From Purshia tridentata (lineage: Eukaryota; Streptophyta; Magnoliopsida; Rosales; Rosaceae), in the NCBI GenBank assembly GCA_003254885.1, contig QANT01002383.1, positions 33,604 to 97,603 of the forward strand: DNA of 64,000 bases, in the 5' to 3' direction. The position numbers and the translations under genes were made by a program. A model generated the notes under the pieces. It did no database searches, was not told the origin of the DNA, and was given only the letters and a program-made list of their open reading frames with translations. Shown here piece by piece: positions 24,471-35,125 of this stretch; the stretch's first letter is position 1; each line of letters opens with the position of its first letter.

Positions 24471-27400
24471 CTAACTACAATTTTTCCTCTCTTCTTGTAT
24501 TGACAAGAATATCCGGGCTGCTGATTCAGTTGCGGATCTAGTGTTGTAAGGAACAACCTTGATCACGGGGGTCTGATGCTCACTTGTTTGCGCATTTTGA
24601 GCAGGTTTCTGAACTTGTGGAGCCATAGGGAAAAGGGGAAGCATATTGCCTTTGGTACAGTCTGAGGGGCTACTTGCTGTACTTCCCTGTAGCTCACACT
24701 CTTTCGAATTAGCTTGAATTTTCTCCACGCGACATGGCATTACTTTTCTCATCTGGCTTGATATGTTACATGAGTTTTGATGTGGCATACTGAAGTTGAT
24801 CTCCTGCCCATTTGAGTGGCCTCCGGAAAATGGGCTCATCTTCTCAACAGCTGAACTGGATACAGTGGGATTTGTGAATGGCAGGCCATGGGGTGGAAAG
24901 AATGTCTGAAGCAAAGGCAGTGTACCAGCTCCCATCCCTTGTTGATAAGAAGTTGGAACTCCATATGCTGCATTTGAGTAGTCTCTGTTCCCTGAATTTA
25001 GGCTCACAGGGCCACAGCTGCCATACATTGGAGCCATGAAGCCTCCAGCTGGAGGGCATGGCCCTGTATACGGCTTGTAGGTGAGTCCCTCACAAGGAGA
25101 CATTACTGGAACGAACCACATATTTCCAGGTGGAGGTTGGAAACACCATAGGGGTGGTTTGCTATTGGTAGGCCCAGAAGCAAATGGTGCATTCTTTGAA
25201 TATTGACCATAAGTTGATTGCTTCGTAACAAGTCCTTTGATGGTATCATTGTTGACACAAAAGTTCCCTGCTGCACTTTCTTCAGCACATTCGGTGCTAG
25301 AATTTGGCTTCTGAGGCTGGTCCTTCAGTTGGACACTTAGGGATGGTGGCTCTAGAGCATGCTCCAAAGGCACCTTCTTCAAAGGAGCATGCTCCAAAGG
25401 CACTTTCACTGCAGGTTTGCTTAAAAACAGTTTACCTTCATGCAACAGATTTGGTGATCCAGCAATCATTCTTTGCACCTGTTCCAATTTTAATACGTAA
25501 TGCAAGTCACTTTTTCAAGAATTGTATTGAGGAAACTAATATGTACACACAAACACACATCTCATAAATAACAGGGAAAATTGACCAAGCAATTAACAGA
25601 TTACCTTTATTAGCCTATGCAACTCAAAAACTTGTACTGCAAACACTCTTTGTTGACTGAAAATATTAGCACAAAAGTTGGATCAGAACCGGTGGAACTA
25701 TGTGCAACTACTAAAAAATACTGCACCCTAGAAGGCTTATGAATGAAAGCACAAACTTTTTTTTTTGGCCAGGGAATGAAAGCACAAACTTAAATAAACT
25801 AAAACACAAAAATATTGGAACTGCTCAATGAGGGTCTTGAAGACAAAAACGAAAAAGAGAAAATGCAGATAAGATAAACTTTGCATTGGAAATGAAAAGT
25901 AGACTTTATGGTCAAATTTGTCACAAATAGTGGCCAAAGATGCAAAATTTCTAGCAAAGCAAAATAGATATGATAATTTCATACAAATGTTTGTAGCAAC
26001 CACCAAATGGAGGTACTTACTTGACAATAGCTTTTCTCGTTTTGCAGAACTGTTCTGCACCTATCACTCCAACAACATCATCAGGGGTGATATCCTCAGC
26101 TGAAATATAGTCCGCCATTGGCTTATCCAAGATATCTTCATGTCTGTCTAAATTTCCAACTCCTACAACCCCACAATTCTCTTCACACCCCTCACTGCCA
26201 TTTTTAAGCCCATTATGAGTTATATTATCATTCCCAGGATATGGCCTCAAACATGATTTTATTCTCACTTTTGACAAAATTTCCTCAACTTTTCCTATTC
26301 TGGATTTTACCAAACTGTCCTCCCTAAGGGCCACTCTGTCACGCACAGTCAAAGACTCTCTATGCAAATGTGCATTAGAACCATGTAATTTTTTCGAATC
26401 ATTCACTGAACTGCTTCTATTTTCTTGACTCATAGATACATGTGTCCGCTTCAATGATTCAGAATTTTTTACTCTGTTTGATGGGCAAGATGATGTATTT
26501 GAAAAATCCTTTACGCTAGCTAAAGCAATAGAAACAGACCTTTCCACAGTGTCCTTATTATCCTGAGACACTTTTGGATTCTCTTCATCTTGGTTCCTCA
26601 CATATTGTCCTGATTTCTGATCTATGGTGCTACTTGCATTCATTTGGTTAATAGCCTTAAAGCAAGAACTTTTAAGTTGCACTGTGGAGCTCAAGCAAGG
26701 CAGCCTTTCCCTCTCTTTGCTTTGCTGATTGTCTGTAAATTGCAGAGCTGTTCCTAGGAAAGAGGTAGGGACTCTTACATCATCCCCATTTCCAAAATTC
26801 AAAGAAAAGTTCCTAAAGTTGGATATTTTATTTGGTTGAAATGAAGCACATTTAGCTGCTGATGAAGATGGTCCTGTGGCATTGAAACTTTGATAGTTTG
26901 ATGGTTTGGTGGATATCCTTTCACAATCTGCCATCATGGTGTTTAATTTAGCCCCACTAGGGGTATAAGATTGGATCTCCTCAGCCGGATGAGAAGGCAC
27001 AAGAGACTTGCAAGATGGGGTCAATATATTCCTTTCATCGGCACCAACCTACAAATACAAATCATTTCTTTAATCATAAATGAAAAGTTAGTACATAACT
27101 AAAGAAACTTATGTATATGCGCAAAACTAGTACCGTCAAAAGTTATCCTATATGCACAGAGGGGCATCAAACAAGGATCTTGTTCGATGCTCAAATTGCC
27201 TTTATGCCACAACAGAAAATTGAAGGAAATTTAAATAAGCAGAAAAGGATAACAAAATTACAAGCCATTATGCAACACCAAACAAATCAAAGACAACTAT
27301 ATTTCCTAAAACAAGTGGTTTAAGTTGCATGATTAGGAAAAAAGATATAAACAGATGGTAGGACTAGAACAATAACAATGTCAGTACAAGCCCAAGCCCA

Positions 27401-27866
27401 ATAGCTTACTACAATCTTATGGTACTGATTCTCTTAATTAAAGCACTCATAAGACCAAGAATCAAAAAGGTACAAAATTCTTTCACGAAATGACCAATGA
27501 GAGCACACAGTTCAAACAAAAGGCATCTCGTTACTTACATACTAACCAGCACAAAATTTCAGTCAAGTAAACAAAAAAGGCAACACTTTTCTATTTATTT
27601 ATTGCTACATTGCAAAAATCCATTTAGATTGCTGTACTCACACCGCTCCAGGATGTGTATGGAACCAAGCTTCCGCTATTATTGTGAGGAAGAGACAACA
27701 ATGATGGTGAACCAAAGGTAAAGCTTTGAGAAGGGATACTGAACTGCTCATAGAGAGCCATCTTGTTCCTTGGAGGTGCTTTTGGCCCTCCTTTCTCTGT
27801 GTCATTGACATGAAGCCTAGGAAATATAGGACTCATCACTTTCTCTTCATCTTTACCACCTCTCAT
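24471..27866 (-). CDS. ELF3: EARLY FLOWERING 3 (evening complex scaffold)
   Basis: Nuclear protein that, with ELF4 and LUX, forms the evening complex repressing clock and growth genes at night; it also affects photoperiodic flowering and thermosensing. Minus-strand exons: 27642-27866, 26021-27048, 25605-25656, 24471-25478, giving 770 aa. The first exon has the conserved block [20 protein letters not shown] followed by [13 protein letters not shown]. Exon 3 encodes the highly conserved [18 protein letters not shown] block. The last exon has [21 protein letters not shown] and the C-terminal [20 protein letters not shown] motif. The middle is Ser/Asn-rich and likely disordered. There is no polyglutamine run where Arabidopsis ELF3 has one. 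A 30-bp tandem duplication (25355-25413) gives two PLEHA repeats. Start is the ATG at 27866, aligned with the family start. A leader intron upstream is possible. Confidence 0.96.
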
Positions 27867-28700
27867 TCTCTTCTTCACCACAAATCCCGCTCAGAAAAAT
27901 TATAATTTATACGAATTCATTATAAGATCCAATTTCCATCCCTTTTTCACAATCCACAATCACAAACCAAAATACTAGCATACCCTGATACCAAATATAA
28001 AATGCCTTATCAGGGAAGCACACTACTTAAGTTCCTCCCAAATCAACCTACTTTTAGACAAGTTAAAACATTAAAACCAAAAACTATCCTACTAGCAATA
28101 TGAGCTACTTTCTAAGAAATTCACATTCCACAATCACCCACGATCAACCTAGTTAAAAGAAGCAAATCTTCTGACTGAAAAGCATAAACAAAAGGCTAGA
28201 ACAAATGAAGAGCATGTTAAAAGTTTAATAATTACAACTACCCAGAACAAAACAACTTCACAAAATAAGAAACTCTGGGTAGAAAATTAAAACAATCAGC
28301 TAAACTCATGGATTCAAGAAGAAAGCACATATTCACTAGTAGGCAAAATCAACCCACCTCATAAAAAGCAAGAGTTGAGCTGAAAACCAGGTACTGAGAT
28401 ATGAGGTAAAATTCAATGGTCAAAGAAATAGCTATACATGTGTGAGAGAGAGAGAAGCAGAGCCAGTGAAGAAAGATATTGTGGGAAAGATAGATATTGA
28501 TTCTGCTGGAGATGGAAGAGGGTTACTTGGGAATTCCACTAGAGAGGAACCCATCAATGAAAAGTTGTAAGGAAACAGGTGTGGCCATTGTGGGACCCAA
28601 GTGGATAGAATAGAGCCAGGATTACTTCTGGCAATGCCACAAAGGAGGGACCGAGTCTCTCACATGGAGGATTTGGCTTGCCATGTTGTTGTGCTATAAT
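27867..28700 (-). promoter_or_regulatory. 5' leader and promoter region of ELF3
   Basis: The sequence upstream of the ELF3 ATG is A-rich on the plus strand. A GA microsatellite at about 28442-28455 (CT on the coding strand) fits a plant leader. No open frame of note. Exact transcription start and any leader intron are not visible. Confidence 0.4.
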
Positions 28701-29180
28701 TTAAGACCACATGTTATTTTGCTCAAAGATCTCTTTGGCCAATCTTTTAACGAAAAATCAGGTTTGTAGAGTGTGTGACACAGTCCAATTATAGGGGATT
28801 TGGTCCGTAGTCCGTACAAAGTTTACTTTGATTTTCTTGCGGAACTAATATCTTAACAACACCTAATTTTTTGCTTTTTCTTTTTAGGAGATATGCATTT
28901 TGCATGTAAGCTTATTAGATTATGACCCATGAGCTTGGCCAAAAAAAAAAGATTATGACCCATGAAAATAGTAAATGGGTAAATAATCATTTTAATCTGC
29001 ATAGTTTGGTTATGGTTTTAATTTCTTCCTTGTTTTAAGTTTTTTCAATCAATTTTTTGTAGTTTATATTTGTTACACTCAAGTCTAAAATTAAAATTTT
29101 ATCTAAATTTAGATGGTGAAATCTTTCTTTTATCAACGCAAGAGTGTAATTATACGAATTTTGTGACTATTTTATTCTTA
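28701..29180. other. AT-rich intergenic DNA
   Basis: No gene, RNA gene or clear repeat was recognised. Confidence 0.4.
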
Positions 29181-29617
29181 GGAAAATGATTTTGGGCCTC
29201 AAAATGAGGTGCCTCAAAATTGTCTTAATGAGGTGAAATTTTCATTTCATAATTGTGATTATCCACTTCATATTTTAATTATCACATCAGTATTTTTAAT
29301 GACATAACTACCATTTTAATTAAAAAACATATAAAAATTTGAAAAACATACAAAAAAAATAGAAAAACATAATTGTGATTTATGTATGTTTTTTTAATAT
29401 TTCTATATATTGTTTTTAAGTTTTTTTTTAATTTAATCTTATTGTTCATAAATTAATATAAAATTTAATTAAAAAGGTAGAAATGTTCTTAAAAATTATA
29501 ATATGGCAATTAATTATGACATGGCTTTAAATTAATGAAATAAAATTACGACATGGAAATTCCATGTCACTGAAGCCATTTTGAGATACTTGATTTTAAG
29601 GCCCCCTAGCGCTCTCC
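29181..29617. mobile_element. Foldback MITE with 9-bp target-site duplication (Mutator-like)
   Basis: A 437-bp AT-rich element. The left end GGAAAATGATTTTGGGCCTC pairs imperfectly with the reverse complement of the right end (GGAGAGCGCTAGGGGGCCTT). Homology continues inward through CTCAAAAT blocks. Flanks are TTATTCTTA (29172-29180) and TTGTTCTTA (29618-29626), a 9-bp duplication with one mismatch. A 9-bp duplication and GG ends fit Mutator-like elements. No coding capacity. Confidence 0.75.
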
Positions 29618-29626
29618 TTGTTCTTA

Positions 29627-30084
29627 ACTCGCAAACACTAATATTGAATTGGTTTTTGCGTAAAAATTTTGTTTGAAATTTGGACAAAATTTTAATTTTT
29701 AACTTTATTATAAAAAATTTAAATTACAAGAACTTGATTTAAAAATTGAAATAACGATGTTGACATTGAAACAGTGACAAAATTATAGGGTCCAAAATTA
29801 TCATTTTCCATAGAAAATTTGATGTAGATACCGTTTCTAGTAAATTGGTCATATACGTGTGAAGAGAAATATGAGGAAAGCTTCGCTTACTATCTCCTAT
29901 AATACTACGGTGAAAAAGGGTATCTAGATAGGGCGTCATGTCTAAACTATTCATTTTTTAAATTATATTAGAAAGGGTCAAACATTTAATCCTAACTTAA
30001 ATATTAACTTATTTCTTCATCTATCATGACTTTTTTTTATTAAAAAATACTTTACTGACCTAAACTAAACATAATTGCAATCAA
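29627..30084. other. AT-rich intergenic DNA
   Basis: Nothing recognisable beyond low-complexity sequence. Confidence 0.4.
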
Positions 30085-30270
30085 TTGAAGCTGATGTTAA
30101 AGCCATACAAGAGCTTCCCCCACAAAATGTACAACAAAATACGCAAAAACATGTGCAATCTCATTACAATTATAGGTACATAACTAGAGCAAAACTCAAA
30201 TAATTGAAACCAAAACTATCTTAGCTTCTTCTAAAAGGTGGCCACCATCATGGGCTAAATGCTTCTCCAT
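30085..30270 (-). pseudogene. Decayed RNase H-like (RVT_3) retroelement fragment
   Basis: On the minus strand 30174 to 30097 reads YNCNEIAHVFAYFVVHFVGE and then ALVWL before a stop. This matches the C-terminal 'CNxxAHxxA...VW' signature of plant reverse-transcriptase-like RNase H domains. Upstream codons up to about 30270 give LEEAKIVLVS-like text in broken frames. It is a remnant, not a gene. Confidence 0.5.
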
Positions 30271-31492
30271 CTTCAAAAGTCCAATGAAGATGATAGAAGA
30301 AAACCCAACACCTAAGACAAATTGGATCTAGTGCAAAAAAATTAATCACTACCTGTTGGGAGGAAAAAATACGACCAAGAGAGAGGGTTATAACCACCAC
30401 AATCTTTTTATGCTATTACAAACAATTGTACTAGCACCACTCATCCTAAAATGAGATTGAAAGACCATTGACCCAAAAAAACAATTGAAGACAAATTAAC
30501 AAGAAACTGGCTAGAGTTCATCTCGATCTATTGACAAAAAGTTAGAAAAAAATCATAGACAACTTTTCTCTAATAATAAAAAAAAAAAGACTCAATAAAA
30601 CAAAACTAAAACTAACCCTCAATCAAGAGAGGGACTCGAAATATAAGAAAACTAAAACACTAACTTGCAGGGATTTGTCATGACTTGATTATTTATTTCA
30701 AATTATTATGTGTTCTTAAAATATAGTGTTAATATGATCATAAAGTGGATGATTAGATATTTCAAAAATGAGAATTAGTAAAAGAAAATGAAAGAAGAAC
30801 AATCTTTATTTTTCCATTTTTGCTTACAACAAGACTTGAATATAGGTTATACATTCATCCTGCCTCACCTCTATGTCACTTGAGTTGAGTTAAAAGTTAG
30901 AACTTGTGTGAAGAAAAAAAAACAAAAATTGAGACTGGATAGGCATTTGAATAAATAGACCCTTTTTTTGTAAGGGTCTTGGTTTGCTGATTTATTATAC
31001 CATAGTTTAGATGGAAATCAAGTGTAAGCCCATTACTTTGATCAAGGTCCATGATACTGGTTGAGGCCCAAGACTCAAGAGGAGGGGTTCATCATCAAGA
31101 GCCTGCTGAATTGAACTAGGGGTACTTGACACAAACACCACATTGGATCCAATCTGTAATCATATTCTGTAATCTCTTATGTATTTTTGTAAGGTATACC
31201 TTACTGTTAGGCTCACTAAATTTTGAGAGGTGTGTGAGTAGAAGAATAGTGGATTGTTGCTAGCGGGTATGGACGAGAAATTCTTCTATGGAGCATTTTC
31301 CATTCAAGAATTAGTGTGTAGTTGCTAACTGGCTATTGTCTGCTGCTCTGCTTACTTCACCTCATTTAGATATCTAATTGCTTGATTCTTCTCTGACCTT
31401 TCAATTAAGAGGTTGATAATTTTACCATCCTTTAAGCCTTTGTTACTACAAGTTCTACTGACTAGTCTCTTTAAATATATATATATATATAC
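30271..31492. other. Intergenic, unassigned repetitive-looking DNA
   Basis: A-rich to about 30680. A less AT-rich part at about 31000-31350 has the feel of a retroelement end, but I could not find matching termini or a target-site duplication. Confidence 0.35.
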
Positions 31493-31877
31493 AGGCACCT
31501 TCCAATGTGGGATCTTACATTTAAGCCTAAATGCGGAATCCCTCATGGGCCCACTACACATTGTATTTCGATAATTGGAACCGTCTACATTCTTGGTCTC
31601 CATTGAAGGATCGTGCTTGCAAAAAATTAGATTAATCGAAGACCATTTGACCGTTGATTAATTGATCACAATTTCAAGTGTTTATTGAAATGTTTTGTTT
31701 GTCCATTTATTTGATCAAAGTTCGATAGCTTAATGGTTTCCAATTTGCTTAATTTTTTGAAAGAATGATATTTAAATGTAGATATAGAAAATAAACGGTT
31801 CGGATCGTTTAAATACCATATGGAATGGGCCCCAATGAAGAATTCTATAACTATGGGATCTCACATTTGAAAGGCCT
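31493..31877. mobile_element. 385-bp foldback MITE embedded in an AT microsatellite
   Basis: The left end AGGCACCTTCCAATGTGGGA pairs with the reverse complement of the right end AGGCCTTTCAAATGTGAGAT. Inner blocks (GGGCCCA, GTATTT, GGAACCGT / CGAACCGT) and a palindromic centre around 31670-31720 continue the foldback. Both ends abut TATATATA runs, so a target-site duplication cannot be told from the microsatellite. Confidence 0.7.
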
Positions 31878-34398
31878 ATATATATATATATGTATAGGAT
31901 TAAAACGACATGAAGAAGCATTATAGCATGACCTGTACAAAACAATGAAAAGAATTAATGAAAGGAATGTGTCTTCATGTAAGCATTAAAGCAATGACCC
32001 AAATTTGGGCATGGTGTCTCATCCATAAGGGCATCAACATCATGAACCTTGGGAGCCAGCTAGCTTGAGAGATCTATATATCTAGGATTATTGAGACAAT
32101 GATGCTTCCTTTGGAGGGGGATAAGGGCCCTAATTCCCATGGGCTAGTTTTGGCCCTTTCTGGGTTGTTGAGCTAAGGCCACTAGATGGGACAAAACTTA
32201 TGTACATATGTACTCGTGTACATCAAAACCTCTATGCCATTAGTTGAATCTTTTGATCATGATAAGTCCCGGTCGCTTTAAATTCGACACCTTTAAGTTC
32301 GTGATCAAATTAGTTTCTTTTTGTTTTATATACCAAAAATGGATCCGGTTTCTACTTTTTAGAGATAATGTTGGTGGCATTTTATCAAATTTATTTTACT
32401 GACGTAAATCCAAAATAAGTTTTCACGTTAATTAGTGTGTTTAAAAATAATAAGTTTTTAGATTCATATGAGAAAATGAGATTTGATGAAAGATATCAAC
32501 AATAACATTTATAAAGATAAAAGCTAAATTCACTAAAAATTATGCTTTACGATATTGTATGAGAGATCCCGTTATTCTTGGATAAGGCCTTATTGCAGTT
32601 TACCATGGCTGGATTTGTTGGAAAAGATTTAGGTTGGTTCAAGATTTGGGTCTAGAGGATTCGAATTGTCCTTGCTTGGACATGACCTATGGTCCATGGT
32701 CCACCATGCTGGGGGTTGGCTTGATGCCACTTTTTCCCTCCTGCTAATTTTGTTTTCAAGTTATCAACATGGCTTTGAACAGCATTCATTGATTTCACTA
32801 CTTTGTAGCAAATTTTAGACCATGACATGTAAGGTACTTTATGAAACTATCAACTACCTAATCCTCATTACCATATACACCCTATGGTAAATTCATTAAC
32901 ATATATATATATGATGCTAGCTAGACTAGGTTAGACCATAGTTCAAGGTAATTATGGAACCATCTAATCTTCAACCTTGATCATATGGCAGAAATTCTAG
33001 AATCCCTATTCACAAATGTTGGGTGGGATACATTTATGTTTGTGGGTTTCACTCTATCGAATAGATATCTAATTTGCTATAGTTTGTCCAAATCAATCAA
33101 TTCAATCTAATTTAATTGACTTTTTACTGACTTTGACAAATTAGATTAGATAATTGAATTGCACACATATACGACATGTCAAAAAGAAATTTGATTAGAT
33201 ATCTAAATTACACACAAATTATTAGATATCTAAATAATATTGACAAAAAAAAAAGAAGATAAAATCAAGTGCAGCACATCCCCATCGAGGTGATATAGAG
33301 GGTGATTGAAGTTGTAGAGGATAATGTTAACTTAAGGGAGATTCTGACTTGAAATCAGATGGTCCCAATTTCCAGCTGCTGCTGTTTCGATATACCATGT
33401 GGAGTAAGCTATCCCATCAGGTGTACTTCCAATGGCACGACTCCACGTGTGAATAGGAGGGTTGAGTTCACGTGTGAGCCGTAATAATGGCATGAGGATT
33501 TTGGGACCAGTTCGAGGTGAGCCGAGCCGAGTTGAATCTGAGCCGACAGCTCACATCCCCGCCAGCAGAAACGCGGGAGAGAGAGCAAGGGCATTAATTG
33601 AGATGAGATTTTGACATTCTAGAGAGAGCAAGAGATCAGAAATGGACCACTTCTTTACCACCAAGCCCAAGGGGCCCACGAAATTATCAAATCAAGACCA
33701 CTTGATTTAGTATTTTTGGGCTCTTTCGGCTCTTTTAATGTGAAACTTATTTTTTTAACCCTCCCACAAAAACTTTTATAAATTCATAGTCTTTTGTTCA
33801 TTTTGCGCCTAAAATACCCTCCGAACATAACAAAAAATCTTTTTTTTTTGGAAAGGTCGACAAAACTTAGTTGTAGCACTTTGTGAAGTCGACGGTGGGT
33901 TGAGCTGAGTCATGGTAATATAGTATTTTCATGTCCAAAACAGACTATAATTAATACAACTTTGACCAGAAAGTCATTTTTTTAAACCAAGTTCACCATG
34001 TAAGTCATTTAAGCTATATAATTAATGTATATAGCGAAGATCACTTGATTAAACGTATGCAATTTACTATAAAAAATTCTTTATGTTTTAATAATATTTA
34101 TAAAATTTTTTTAATTTTTTTAAAGATTGTTATTAATTATTTTTATTTTTATTTTTAATTTGAAGAGAGAAATGGAATTTAAGACTTTTCTAACGTTATG
34201 GAGAGAAATTATGTGATATGTTATTTGTTTGCTTGTTTTAATCTATAAAAGCTTATATTTAAGGATTTTTAAGAGTGATTGTCGATGGGATTCTAAACTT
34301 TTCATTGACTGCAATTTAGGAAGATGCTCTATTCCTTGATTTGTTAAAGTTATTATTGGAGACATCTAGATTATTTCTAGATCATTTGAGGATATAAG
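31878..34398. other. Intergenic, no recognised gene
   Basis: AT-rich to about 33240. A more GC-rich patch lies at about 33290-33640 with CACGTG boxes (for example at 33443 and 33469), but no protein family matches in any frame. Confidence 0.4.
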
Positions 34399-34548
34399 TT
34401 TCAGCATGTGCTTCATGAGGAAAATTTTGTAGCTGATGGTTTAGCTTCCTTGAGTCATTCTTTGGATTCCCATAATGTTTGGGACCATCCCTCTCGCTCT
34501 CAGTTTTGTCAGCTTTCTTTTTTGATCTATAGGGAGGGGGGGTTTTGA
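34399..34548 (+). pseudogene. Decayed RNase H tail of a plant retroelement
   Basis: Plus-strand frame from 34399 reads FQHVLHEENFVADGLASLSH, then SLDSHNVWDHPSR and stops at TGA 34546-34548. 'REANxVADGLAxLGHS' is the typical end of the RNase H-like domain in plant LINE-type and related reverse transcriptases. The upstream frame has a stop (TGA at about 34387), so only a fragment remains. Confidence 0.65.
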
Positions 34549-34771
34549 ATTGGGACATCTCTCAAGTCTCAAAATGGGGAGAGAAGAGCTAGTTTTTTTT
34601 TTTTTGTTGGATCTGGGAAATAGGGGATCGAATTTGGTATAGGGGCAATTCTATGATCATTCCAACTGGGATACCCTAACAACTGCAAAAGCTAATTGGT
34701 TATTGTCTAAAAAATTTGGACGTACTAAAAGGAAATTCAAAGACATTGTAAAAGAGAAATAAAATTATTAA

Positions 34772-35125
34772 GCACCAATGTGATTTTGTTCACCACTTTT
34801 AATCTTGGTTTATATGCATTACTATTCCATTCAAAGCGTGTCATGCTATACATTTAGGGTAATGAGAAAATTTTCTAGAGATTGTTTTCTCATCGTGTAT
34901 AAAGTTTTAAAGTAATCTTTATACGTACAATTACGCGTAAATTATAATATCAAGTTAAAATATTTTTCTGCATATTATACATCAAAGTTAATATGTGGAT
35001 GCATATTATTGTAACAAGTTAACCATAGTCAATATGTATAACAAGTGAGACAAAGTAAAATAGTAATATATATACTACATAACGATTAAAAGTGGTGATC
35101 AGCAAAATCATTCTAAGGACAACCA
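34772..35125. mobile_element. Probable foldback MITE
   Basis: TGTGATTTTGTTCACCACTT at the left and the reverse complement of the right end (AATGATTTTGCTGATCACCA followed by CTTTTAATC) form terminal inverted repeats around about 350 bp of AT-rich DNA. Exact ends and target-site duplication are unclear. Confidence 0.55.

Noticed and set aside
31000-31350. Possible second solo LTR
   Set aside because: No TG...CA ends with a matching target duplication could be found.
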